Assembly (NCBI GenBank): GCA_003255025.1 | Contig: QANY01004770.1 | Span: forward strand, 3,091,891 to 3,155,890 | Source: Datisca glomerata | Lineage: Eukaryota > Streptophyta > Magnoliopsida > Cucurbitales > Datiscaceae | DNA length: 64,000 nt | Direction: 5' to 3' | Shown: in pieces, positions 43,908 to 54,899 of the stretch | Position numbering within the stretch: position 1 is the first letter of the stretch | How the letters are laid out: each line of letters begins with the position of its first letter | Made by a program: the position numbers and the translations under genes | Notes under the pieces: generated by a model | Database searches by the model: none | Seen by the model: the letters and a program-made list of their open reading frames with translations, nothing else | What the model was told of the DNA's origin: nothing

Positions 43908-44300
43908 AAATCAAAACTCCAATCCTATCGGTCTTGTTTTTAATTTTTTTTTTAATTGGGGGTAAAGATTGAGTTTGAGCTTTTTTGGGGGGGGGGGGNN
44001 NNNNNNNNNNNNNNNNNACATTTTTATTCTATCGGTTTGTGACTAAAAAACTAACAGAAGGGTAATATGTACAGTGAGCGAGCGAGAGATTTAGGCAGGG
44101 CACGCTTTGTTTTTACTTGTGTGGCTTGTGTTTTTTTTTTCCTCTTCTTTTTCAAGGAAAAAGGAATTGTTTCTTTTCTTTATAGACGTTGTAATTGGTT
44201 AGCCCTCTGACTCTAATTTTTTCCGATATCTTTATTTTTTAAATTTATTTCCTTCCAACAATTGGTATCAATTTGATCGATGTCAATGAGTATGATATAG
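43908..44300 (+). other. 3' flank of the DUF1005 gene with assembly gap
   Basis: The 3' UTR is T/G-rich. A G run at 43987-43998 leads into 19 unknown bases (43999-44017), so its length is uncertain. I see no clear AATAAA signal. Confidence 0.6.
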
Positions 44301-46670
44301 TATAGATAGTATCTTGTTACCCGTTTTCATGAATATTTCCCCTCCACACTTATTGACAAAAACGACTGAACCTAACCTACCTATCATGGTTGGAACCTTC
44401 ATTCAGTTTGGTCTAGGAAAATTGCATTGTACTGTACCGAGGCTAGGTTAAGAAAATATCCACCCACTTAAATCATCTCTCACTTCCCTAACTCTCATTA
44501 TCGCATTTCTCTCCCATTTCATTTTCACTTTCCACTCTTACCCTAATCCTAATCACTAATCTCTCGCCGATGTCTTCATCGTTGCAGTGGTTGTAGATTC
44601 GTAATCACCGTCCTCATTGTCGCAGAGGTTGTAGATTCTTCTTCGTCATCCTCATTGTCTCAAAGGTCGTAGATCCTTCAACATTGTCCTCGTCATCGAA
44701 GAGGTTGGAGGTCCCTCCTTGTCATACAGATCCTTCATCGCTTGTTGCAGTATATGAATTTCATTAGTAAAAAAACCTAATTTGTATTTAATCATTCATA
44801 TACTTAACAATTTTCACATACTTAATCATTTTTACATACTAACCTCATATGTAAATATTTACGAATTAATAGACTCTTCAACATATGAAAAAAACTTAAT
44901 TCAAATTCTCCTTTAACGCATCTCATTCATTAGTATCACTATATATAAAGACTTTTTTTTTGTTATATGAAGATTCTTTTGGTTCATATATAGCAGCATA
45001 ACATACGTTAAAAGATGTAGTATGTTCTCATTTGTAGAGGTCCTTCTATTTCTTTAATTCAAATAAGGCTTTGGCAAAGGTCGTGCGGTTGTTCCGTGGA
45101 GAAACATTTAATGTTTTTGTCTCAAAATTCTCAATTCAGATAAGCTCGTATGAAAACTGACATAACTTTTTATCGGGAGCTCTAAATTGAGTTCCGTAAA
45201 ATTAATCAAGAACTTGACTTCTGTATCTTTCAAAAGACATGATTCTTCATGTAATTTGCTTCTAGTTGGTATAGTTTAATATCTGGCGTTGACTGATATA
45301 CACATTTTTATGTCATATGATTTTCACATCAGAGAGCGTCCTGGTAAGATGGTTGAGCCATAAGTTGCCCAAGTTAAATATATGATTCTTAATGTCTCAA
45401 TTCGGCCGCATGATCTCATTATAAAAAAGTATTTCAGTATTGATAATATACTTTTGATCACAATATTAACAATGTAAAAATGCTAATAAAGCATGATAGT
45501 GCGATAAAGTATTAATATTATATAAGAACTCAATTTGAGTTTAATATTTATTTTTAAAAAAAGTCTTATCATAGAGAACTGGTAGTCAAACCAAATTAGA
45601 TGATGTATGTCGTATCTAGTTAATTAACATGAAATCAATTATATTTTATTATAATTTACATCATCAATGGTAAAGTCATGCTATTGTTAATATAGTTGAG
45701 CTACAGAAACATTTTATAATAGGTGATCTATGATAAATATAATTTATATAGTCACATTTAAAGTATGATAAAATATGTATGACAAAATACATTAAATTTT
45801 AAGCGTGATGAGACCCCACACAAATGTGAGTAATGTTAATCTTTACTAATCATTTATCTTTTAAAAGATATTGAACAATAATTGCATGCAGTCACTCGAT
45901 TTTCTTTTCAACAAATATAACATCATATTTAATGGTAGAGCAACAAATTAAAAGTGAACACTAAGTTTTATGTGTTTCTCCAATTTGACATAAAACGAAG
46001 AATGTCTTTGAAGTTTGGAGTCATCAGATTTGGAATGCTAGATGAATTTCTAGCCGATAGAGAGTTATCGAACCTTGACCTTTCCGGAATCACAAACAGT
46101 TGACTTGGTCTTTTTTAGACGTTTGAATTTCGCCTCTTGGACTTAGTAAATTTGATTCTTATTTTTTTTACAGATTTAACCCTCCGACATTTTTTAAATT
46201 TGCCCTTTTATTTTACAAATGTAATGTAATTTTAATCCTCAATCGTATGATTAAATAAAGACACGAGGACCCATATTTTTCCTCATTGTCCAGTGTTTCT
46301 GTTCATTCTCGTTTGCTGTTCCCATGCCAGATCACCTTTGATTTTTTAATTTGATTTCACATCACACTAGCATCTCTGGTATGCCTTTTCATTATTAATC
46401 AAATCTAACTGTCATAAATTCATTTAATCTTTGAAAAAGTCTAAAATTTGTTTAGGTCAACTTAAAATAACTAACCAATTATATTCATCTAATTTTAATA
46501 AAACACTTTTAATAAATTTGGTCATCTCAAATGTCTAACTAAACGCATGCCTTTAGAATGATGTGATTATCGAATTTAACAAATTAAAACTTAGTGATTT
46601 ACATGCAATTGATTTCACAAAAAAATCTATATAAACACAATAGGACAATCCTAATAAATCATGTTTCTGC
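44301..46670. other. Intergenic sequence with small repeats, no gene
   Basis: A four-copy array of about 38 bp (GCAGAGGTTGTAGATTCTTC-like) lies at 44578-44730. A stretch at 45180-45300 resembles 38500-38600 (TTCTGTATCTTTC..GATTCTTCATGTAATTTGCTTC), suggesting a shared LTR relic. The rest is AT-rich. Confidence 0.55.
44795..44824. repeat. 30-bp inverted copy of the 47.56-kb minisatellite start
   Basis: The sequence from TTCATATACTTAACAATTTT to CACATACTTA is the exact reverse complement of 47558-47587. A further partial unit follows to the right. Confidence 0.8.
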
Positions 46671-46707
46671 AAATGAGATGCATGATTAAATAAAATTGTG
46701 TGGGGTT
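46671..46707. repeat. Outer arm of the 47-kb foldback, left
   Basis: AAATGAGATGCATGATTAAA onward pairs with 47509-47545 (TTTAGTCATGCATCTCATTT), with few mismatches. It extends the hairpin at 47129-47480 outward, with about 420 extra bases on the left side. Confidence 0.7.
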
Positions 46708-46711
46708 TCAT

Positions 46712-47128
46712 GTATACCATGTGATCGACTAATGGATGATCATATTATTAATCAAATCAATAAATATTATTTAAATAAATAAATAAACAAATGATAAACC
46801 GAGTGACTATTGCGTATTTCTAAATATACAACCCTTGAAAAAAGAAAGAAAAATTACAAAGCGGGCTTCAAGAATACATATTTCCAAAAATGATAGAGGT
46901 TCATCTTCATAATCTTCAAGTTTTGATCAAAACCCTTTAATTAAGAAAAACTATTTTTCTAATTAAATTATCTCATTAATTATATTTTTTAAATTAATTA
47001 AATTTAATTAGTAAAAAATAATTTAATGACTTATCAAACTTGGGTCAAAACCAACCAATTAATTAATTTTAATTTTCAAAAAATTAAAATGGATAACTAT
47101 CATTTTAAAATTACATTAATATTAAATT
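46712..47128. other. AT-rich segment present only on the left side of the foldback
   Basis: The TTAATTAAATTTAATT-rich sequence has no counterpart between the right inner and outer arms (47481-47508). It is probably an insertion into the left arm. No gene is present. Confidence 0.45.
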
Positions 47129-47480
47129 AAAAGATAAAAATTAGGATTAGGATTTTCGTGAAGCATCACAGGGATAAGACAACACGGTATCAGAATATCT
47201 GTGTCCCGTACCCTGGCAATCATAGTGATTGCTGCCGACAGCAGTAGCGGGACACTCCCACTTTCGTCGCTGGTTGCCCGCCCATTGGAGGTGGCGTCAG
47301 CATTGTCACTCTGCACCGCATGACGCCGACGGTACTGGCAACCGGCGGCGACAGTGGGAGTGTCCAGCTACTACCGCCGATGGAAATTCTTGTGATTGCC
47401 AGGGTATGGAGCACAAATACCCCGATACCGTGTTGCCCTATCCCTGTGATGCTTCGCGAAAACCCTAATACTATCTTTTA
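47129..47480. repeat. GC-rich 352-bp foldback (hairpin) element
   Basis: Left-arm blocks AGGATTTTCGTGAAGCATCA, ACACGGTATC, TACCCTGGCAATCA, GGACACTCCCACT, GGTTGCC and GGCGTCA pair in order with right-arm blocks TGACGCC, GGCAACC, AGTGGGAGTGTCC, TGATTGCCAGGGTA, GATACCGTGT and TGATGCTTCGCGAAAACCCT. The arms are roughly 80 percent complementary and the loop is about 47300-47320. It stands out from the AT-rich surroundings. It could be a MITE-like foldback transposon or a source of hairpin RNA; no protein frame is supported. Confidence 0.9.
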
Positions 47481-47508
47481 TTTTTTTAATTTTAAAAGTA
47501 AAAAATAA

Positions 47509-47545
47509 AACCCCACAAATTTTTATTTAGTCATGCATCTCATTT
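47509..47545. repeat. Outer arm of the 47-kb foldback, right
   Basis: Reverse complement of 46671-46707. Confidence 0.7.
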
Positions 47546-47555
47546 CAGGTTAATG

Positions 47556-47990
47556 AATAAGTATGTGAAAATTGTTAAGTATATGAAAATAACTAAGTGT
47601 GTGAAAATGACTAAGTGCATGAAAATGATTAACTGTGTGAAAACGACCAAGTATATGAAAATGACTAAGTGAATGAAAATGACCAAGTGTATGAAAATGG
47701 CTAAGCAACGTAATTAATTTTAATGGTCAAAATTTGAGAAAGAGTGACAATCAATGTTCATTACTACCCACATTAAGTGTGAAAATGGTTGTATGTGAAT
47801 ATGGCTAAGTGTATAAAAATGACCAGGTGTAAAAATGATTAAGTATATGAAAATGTATACAAATGACTAAATGTGTGGAAATGACTAAGTGTATGAAAAT
47901 GTGTGAAAATAACTAATATATCAAAATGACTAAGTGTATGAAATAAATTAAGTGTGTGAAAATGATCATTTACATGGAAAGGACTAAGTG
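47556..47990. repeat. AAGTGTATGAAAATGACT minisatellite
   Basis: More than fifteen imperfect copies of an approximately 18-bp unit (CTAAGTGTATGAAAATGAC) are present, interrupted at 47700-47760 by unrelated sequence. Confidence 0.85.
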
Positions 47991-49320
47991 CATGTTGATC
48001 GCCATTAGAAGAGCAGAGATTGCCTTAGTGGCAACGAACGACATGTAAAATCAAGGCGATCGTTTGCCTGCTAGGCAATCAAAGCACTATTGATGGCAAT
48101 CAGAAAAGGATGCCTATAGATCAAATGGGAGGCTTAATATGAACTTTATATCGGCCGTTAAAAATCGCCGTGGTCCATAACCACCGGTAAAGGGTAATAA
48201 ACCGCATGTATATGTTAGAAAACAACTGTTATAGATTGTCAAAACCTCCATAAAACTACCAAAACCGTCAGTATAGGGTATAAATTGCCAAATATGTTGG
48301 TAAACCGCTGGTATAGATTACCAAAACCACCGGTATGTCAGATTTAAAAATTTAATTTAAAAATTTAATTTAAAAATTTAAATTTTTGGGACTATTTTTG
48401 GTGAGTTTTTTAGCGGGTGATATATTATTTTTGTGAGTAGAGTGATATTTCATAGATTTGGATCATCCATATATGATCGTGCGATATACATATTAATTTT
48501 ATGATTTTACATATGAATCGGACCATCCATATATGGTCATATGATATACATATTAATTTAACGATTCTATAAATTAACAATGTTTGTATAAATATACTTT
48601 AATCGAACAATCAATAATATTTTAGACGATCTGTATGGAGTAAGATAATTAATTTTACAAGTCAAAAATTGAGGAAAATGGACTTCTGATATTCTACATA
48701 TGAATCAGACCTTCAAGGTTATACATGTTCGTCAAACTAAAATATAGAATTTATCGACCATGATAAAATGACAATCTAGAATAAAAAGTTAAATTTCAAA
48801 TTTTGATTTTTAATTTTCAATCTTTTAATGGAAAATTTTGATTTTACATAAGAATCTGTGGGGGTCATACATGTTCATCCAACTAAAATATAAAATTTAT
48901 CGACCATGGTAAAACTGTGACCTATAATTCTACATGGTAAAATCGTTTCACTTGATACTTGTCATAAAACCACAACAACATAATCAATGACACGTTTTAT
49001 CACGTTTATGAATAAGTTCATTACTTGATTCAATTCAATTTTAAATATAAGTGAAAATCATTAATATTTCCATTGAGAAAGAAATAATTTTGATAACTTT
49101 CTTGGTGATTCGTCGAGTGTACATTAATTAATTTAAAAGTCATTTTTTTAGAAATGGATGTACATGGTGATCGCCACTTCAAACATGGCGATCACTTATA
49201 CGTACGGCGATTGGATCAATTAAGATGGCGATCAGGATTGAGGATGACAATCGACACTTTCAGGATAGTGATTAGGTGTCTAATCGCCATTTGTTCGGTG
49301 GCAATTCACATTTTGAGGGT
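47991..49320. other. AT-rich sequence with scattered GGCGATC/GATCGCC words
   Basis: GATCGCCA, GGCAATC and GGCGATCA words recur at 47998-48110 and 49170-49310. ACCGCTGGTATAGATTACCAAAACC-like words recur at 48180-48330. ATTTAATTTAAAA is repeated at 48345-48385. No gene is seen. Confidence 0.5.
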
Positions 49321-49834
49321 TCGATAAATGTGCTGAGTGGTTCAAAAAATTGTGTTGAAGGTTCAACAAAGTTTTGAAAATTAGGATATTTTTGTGGGGT
49401 TCAACAAAAATGTAGGGACGTTCAACAAATCTGTTGAGGGGTTCAAGAAATATGTTTTCAGGTTCAACAAAATGTTGTTAATGTAGATTTCTTGTTGGGT
49501 TCAACAAAAATGTAATGAGTTCAACAAATATATTGAAAGATTCAATAAATATGTTGTTGGGGTTCAACAAATATGTAATGAGATTCAACAAAAATATAGA
49601 AGGGTCCAACAAAGTGTAAAAAATTAAAACTTCTTATCAGAGTTCAACAAAAATTTGAAGGGTCAACAAATATGTTGAAGGATGTAACCAATATGTTTGG
49701 GGGTTTAACAAAAATGTAGTGGATTTCCAGAAATATGTTGAGGAGTTCAACAAATATGTTGTGTAGTTCACCAAAATATTAAAAATTAGGATTTGTTGTT
49801 GGGGTTGAACAAAAATATAGATGGATTGAACTAA
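49321..49834. repeat. Left arm of a GTTCAACAAA foldback repeat
   Basis: Imperfect units of GGTTCAACAAAAATGTAG and GTTCAACAAATATGTTGA recur every 30-45 bp. Blocks such as AAAATTAGGATTTGTTGTTG and GGGGTTGAACAAAAATATAG (49780-49820) are inverted at 56953-57011. The arm ends at the target duplication of element B. Confidence 0.8.
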
Positions 49835-49839
49835 TATGT

Positions 49840-50631
49840 TGTTAAGGATCAACCTACATACCAAGTTCCAAGGATTCAACATCTTAAAGATGAGCATAAT
49901 CAAGAAGGCAAGGAGCAAGTTCAAGACATTTCTAGTTCAATTAGCATGTCTCAAGGATTAATAACAAGGTCGCGGTCTAAGAAACTTCAACAAGCTTTAA
50001 TCCACCATTTTCAAGGCTTAGTCAATTCAGATAGTGAAGGTCTACAAGGACATCAAAGTTTTGGAATAAGTGCAACACGAGTCCAATACAACTTGGTTCA
50101 AGTCAACATTACTAATGGGTTGAATTAAGTATGTAATGGACAATTTTTGTGTTACCTCTTGGGCTGAACGAAATTTGACTTTATTTAGAGTCCATTAGTT
50201 TTATTTAACTTAATATAGTCTATTCTTAATTATTCTTTTTAAATATAGTTTTCTATTCTTGAGTTTTAGGATTTTAGAAAACCTTTGTAAATGCTATAAA
50301 TATGACTTGCTAGAATGTTTGAAGGGTCCAGAATTTTAATTTAAGAAAAATTAAAAGGTTGTTTTGCTTTTATCTTTGTGTTTTTGAGTAGCATACATGC
50401 TTTAAGAAACATTCAAGTAGATTAATCACCTTCTTGTGGAGTGTTTCGAAACTGAAATTCAGAAACAAGTTTTATTTATTCTAGTTCTTGATAATCTATC
50501 TAAGAAATCTATTTTTCTAGCCTTTTCTTAGGGGTTGTTGCCGAATTGGTTATTGGGGTTTTCACGTTAATGCTTCGTAGGTTCTTATACATAAAGAGGT
50601 TCTCAAGCTTATTCTTGAAGGTTCTATATCA
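49840..50631 (+). repeat. 5' LTR of element B, with an open integrase-tail frame
   Basis: 792 bp, TG...CA. From about 49842 to 50128 one frame is open and includes TRSRSKKLQQALIHHFQGLV, the C-terminal basic motif that the integrase frame would reach in the 3' LTR. A TATA box (TATAAATATG) is at 50295. Confidence 0.92.
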
Positions 50632-50633
50632 TT

Positions 50634-50645
50634 TGGTATAAGAGG
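50634..50645 (+). other. Decayed primer-binding site of element B
   Basis: TGGTATAAGAGG differs at two positions from TGGTATCAGAGC in element A. Confidence 0.8.
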
Positions 50646-50855
50646 TTTTGCTCTAGATCAGATTTTATCTCTTTAAAATTATGTTTCTTTAATTCTGATT
50701 TCTTGCATTTTTCTTGTTCTTTTGAATTAAATTTTGGGTTTGTAGTTGTAGTTCAAAAAAAATAAGAGAAGAAAATTCGTGCAAAAAAAAGAGCACGTAT
50801 AAAAGAAGAAGAAGAAGAGAGAAAATTTCGTTCGGAAAAAAAGAAGGGAACGAAA

Positions 50856-51290
50856 ATAGTTACTTTCTTAATTCTAGGAAGATATTTGTTTCTAAATTTG
50901 TTACTTATTAATTCTAGGAAGTTTTTTATTTCTAAATTCATTACTTTCTAAATTGGTCACTTTCCTAATTTTTTTTACTTTCCTAAATTCATACTTTTCT
51001 AAATTCTCTACTTTCTTAAATTCACTATTTTCCTAGTTTTCGTCTATTTCTTAAGTTTCTTTTTTCCTAAATTAGTTACTTTCCTAAGATCTTTACTTTC
51101 CTAACTTCATTAATTTCCTAAAATTAGCTACTTTCCTAAATTCTTTACTTTCCCAACTTCAATACTTTCATAAAATTAGATACTATCTTAAATTCTTTAC
51201 TTTCCTAATTTCATTATTTTCCGAAAATTTGTTAGTTTCCTAAATTCATTACTTTCTTAAATTCATTACTTTCCTAAATTTGTTTCATGT
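50856..51290 (+). repeat. TTACTTTCCTAAATTC minisatellite in the leader of element B
   Basis: It corresponds to the array at 21529-21890 of element A but differs in copy number and order, so it has changed length since the copies separated. Confidence 0.85.
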
Positions 51291-51526
51291 TCAACTTGTT
51301 TTGAAAATTTCAGTTTTGAAATTCTACACATTAGAAGCTATTTGAATTGTTTTAAAAGTGTGATCCACCTAAGAACATGAAAGAATAAGCTAGAGTGATG
51401 TGAAGAAAATCATGAGTGAATTTTTTTTTGAGTTAAACACGAGTGACCCCCATCTTTTGAATGTAAAAACGTGAGGGAATGCTTGCGAGGTCCTTGAATT
51501 ATTTTTGTTTCTTACATTCTATTGCA

Positions 51527-52660
51527 GTAATATCAAACCAAAGTGGAGATAATGATGTTGGTCATGTTCCTGATGCTATGCTACGTGAGGATCAACGAGG
51601 AGAGTTTACACGTTTTAATCGAAATATGGAGGCCGTGAGGGATGCATTAGAGCGTATGGATGCAAGGTTGCAGGCGGTTGAAAGAGCAACGCCAAATCAC
51701 AACGAGAGGCGATGATGGGGCATGAACCGAATATCTCAAGTTGATGACTTGGAAGAAGAATATTTTGATTATAATGAGGATGATGATGATACAATTGTTA
51801 TAAGGGTCATGATTAGAGGAGGCAGAGAAGTTCACGGTTTCGGTAGAGGGAGAGGTAGACTGCGAGAAAGTCAATTCCATGGTAGAAACCGAGGTAATGA
51901 CGATTTTGTAGATAGAAATTTGGGAAGCATTAAACTTAAAATACCTCATTTTCAAGGTAAATCAGATCCGGAGGCATATTTACAATGGGAAAAGAAGGTG
52001 GAACTCATATTTTATTGTAATCAATTTAGTGAGGAGAAGAAGGTCAAGTTAGCGGTCATCCAATTTTCAGATTATGTTATAGTTTGGTGAGATCAATTTG
52101 TGACAAGTAGAAGAAGAAATTTGGAGAATACAATTGAGACTTGGAATGATCTCAAGTCTACAATGAGGAAGAGATTTGTACCTATACATTTTCATACGGA
52201 ACTTGTGCAAAAACTTCAAGTTCTTAGACAATGCAGTAGGGGTGTGGATGATTACTACAAGGAGATGAAAATGCTCATGACTAGGGCTGATATAAAGGAG
52301 GATACGGAGACCACTATGGCACGTTTCTTGGCTGGTTTGAACAAGGAGATAGCTAACTGAGTGGATTTACAACCTTATGTGGAGTTAGAAGAGATGGTGC
52401 ACATTGCCATCAAGGTGGAAAAACAACTCCAAGGAAGAGGGGCGGCAAGGTATGTTTCCAAACCTTATTCCGACTCTAATTCAACTTAGAAAAGGGATGG
52501 GAGGAGTGATTTTAAGAGTGGAAATAAGGCTTCTTATGATGGTTCAAAGGGAAAGACAGATTCGATTTCCAAAGAAAAATCCAAAAGTGAAGAGCCTAAA
52601 GGGAGAAATAGAGACATTAAGTGTTGAAGTGTTAATGTGTAGGTTATATTAGCAAGAAAT
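51527..52660 (+). pseudogene. Gag of element B
   Basis: The frame begins upstream of VGHVPDAMLREDQRGEFTRF, with no stop at the position where element A has TAA. It continues RMDARLQAVERATPNHNERR to a TGA at 51713-51715. It then reads SIKLKIPHFQGKSDPEAYLQ and WEKKVELIFYCNQFSEEKKV, a TGA near 52088, and YKEMKMLMTRADIKEDTETT with AGLNKEIAN to a stop at 52360. A degraded zinc knuckle lies near 52620-52670. Most stops are one-base changes at C or G positions. Gag would form the particle. Confidence 0.84.
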
Positions 52661-52799
52661 GCCATAATAGGAGAACTATGACCTACAAAATGATGAGATA
52701 GTGACTGAGGAAGACGAGGGTAACAATGAAAGTGATGAGGAAATGCCTAAATTAGAGAGTTGTAGTGAAGGGAGCATTTAAGAACCAATTAGGGGTGAT

Positions 52800-53282
52800 G
52801 TGTTGGTTACAAGACGTGCTCTTAACACCCAATTGAAGGAGGCTTGTCATGAGGAGCAGCGAGAGAACTTGTTCCATACAAGGTGTCATGTTAAAGGCAA
52901 GACATGTAGTGTAATTATCGACGGTGGAAGTTGCACTAATGTGGTGAGTACAATCTTGATTAATAGATTGAGGTTGTCTACTACACTACACCCACGACCA
53001 TACAAGCTTAAGTGGCTTAATGATTATGGTGAGGTCAAGGTGAATAGGCAATCTATTATCTCATTTTCAATTGGTTAATATCATGAAGAGGTGTTGAATG
53101 ATGTGGTTCCTATGAATGCTGGAGATATTTTGCTTGGTAGACCGTGGCAGTTTGATAGGAGAGCTATGCATGATGGGTACCTCAATAGGTATTCATTCAC
53201 CAAGGATGAAAGAAAAATCATACTAACACCTATTTCCTCAAAAGAAGTGTATGAAGACCAATGTAAAATGGAAAGGATGTGA
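52800..53282 (+). pseudogene. Aspartic protease region of element B
   Basis: The frame reads LFHTRCHVKGKTCSVIIDGG with the active-site Asp-Gly-Gly, then SCTNVVSTILINRLRL and LNDYGEVKVNRQSIISFSIG to a TAA at 53076. After that stop it reads DVVPMNAGDILLGRPWQFDR and MHDGYLNRYSFTKDERKIIL. The catalytic Asp is present (DGG versus DSG in A). A frameshift and stop near 53280 end the domain. Confidence 0.83.
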
Positions 53283-53320
53283 AAAGAAAGAAAAAGAGAG
53301 CAAGAAAAGTGCTTTAGAGA

Positions 53321-54795
53321 GTGCAAATAAAAAGAGTGAAAAAAGAGGAAAATGAAAAGAGTGTGAGTTTAGTAGCCAAGACAAGTGAGGTTAGACATGC
53401 ATTGTACTCCAATCAGCCAATATTTATACTCTTGTACAAAGGGGCTTATTTTGTAACTAATGAACTTAACCCCTCTTTGCCTAGTGTGTTTGTTGATCTT
53501 TTGCAAGAATTTGAAGACATGTTTCGTGAGTAGATGCCAAGTGGTTTACCACCAATTAGAGGTATAGAACATCATTGACTTCATTCCTAGAGCTTCCATT
53601 CCCAATAGGCAAGCATATAGAACAAATCCAAGTGAGACAAAAGAGATCCAAAAACAAGTGGAAGAGTTGCTAGCTAAGGGGTATGTGAGGGAGAGTCTAA
53701 GTCCTTGCTCGGTTCATGTTATTCTTATGCCAAATAAGGATTGAACATGGAGGATGTGTGTGGACTGTCGAGCCATCAATAAAATCACTGTAAAGTATCG
53801 TAACCCTATTCCTAGGTTAGATGACATGCTTGATGAATTATATGGTTCTTGTTTGTTCACTAAGATAGACTTGAAATCTGGTTATTATCAAATTCGAATG
53901 AATGTTGGAGATGAATGGAAAACATCATTTAAGACAAAGTTTGGGTTGTATGAGTGGCTTGTTATGTCATTTGGTCTTACTAATGCACCTAGCACATTCA
54001 TGAGATTGATGAACCATGTGTTACGTGAGAACTTAGGAAAGTTTGTTGTTGTTTACTTTGATGATATTCTCATTTACTCTAGGTGCTTAGATGATTATAT
54101 CATGCATGTGCGTCAAGTACTAGAAATACTTAGGCAAGAAAAGTTGTTTGCGAATCTTAAGAAGTGTAGTTTTTGCATGGAAAGAGTTAATTTTCTTGGT
54201 TTTGTAGTGTCTAGTCAATGTATTGAGGTTGATGAGGACAGGGTAAGAGCCATTAAGGAATGGCCAAGATCTAAGAATGCTAGTAAGGTGAGGAGCTTTC
54301 ATGGGCTTGCTGGTTTCTATTGGAGATTCATTAGGGAATTTAGCACTATAGCCGCACCTTTGAATGAGTTAGTTAAGAAAAATGTTGGTTTTTTGTTTGG
54401 AGTGAGGCACAAGAACATGCATTTAATGAACTTAAAGATAAATTGTGTGTTGCACATTTGCATGCTTTACCTAATTTTGATAAAACTTTTGAGATTGAAT
54501 GTGATGCTAGTGGCATAGGAATTGGAGCTGTTTTGATGCAAGACCAAATACCACTAATGTACTTTAATGAGAAGTTAAGTGGGGCAGTCTTGAAGTATCC
54601 AACATATGACGAGGATTTATATGCTTTGGTTCGAGCTCTGCAAACATGATAGCATTATTTATGGCCTAGGGAGTTTGTGATACACACTGATCATGCTAAA
54701 TGGGTGGAGTTCATTGAAACATTCCCAGATGCGGTTAAGTATAAGCAAGGTAAAGAGAATGTAGTTGTGGATGCATTATCTAGAAGGTATACTCT
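53321..54795 (+). pseudogene. Reverse transcriptase and RNase H of element B
   Basis: The leading segment has FVTNELNPSLPSVFVDLLQE. RT motifs: LAKGYVRESLSPCSV, then after TGA at 53742 [60 protein letters not shown] and [20 protein letters not shown] (YxDD-type box intact), [21 protein letters not shown] frameshift near 54415 leads into RNase [21 protein letters not shown] and [14 protein letters not shown], ending toward [18 protein letters not shown] near 54750-54790. The core 254-codon run 53754-54518 is the longest RT segment in the window. Confidence 0.87.
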
Positions 54796-54899
54796 ACTTA
54801 ATTTTCTTAGTGCTAAATTGATGGGTTTTGAGCATATTAAGGAGTTGTATTAATATGATAATGATTTTGGTGAAATATATGCATCTTGTGATCATGGGG

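Noticed and set aside
49637..49924. A 95-codon minus-strand frame spanning the left border of element B.
   Set aside because: It crosses a target-site duplication between a foldback repeat and an LTR and simply translates the GTTCAACAAA repeat.
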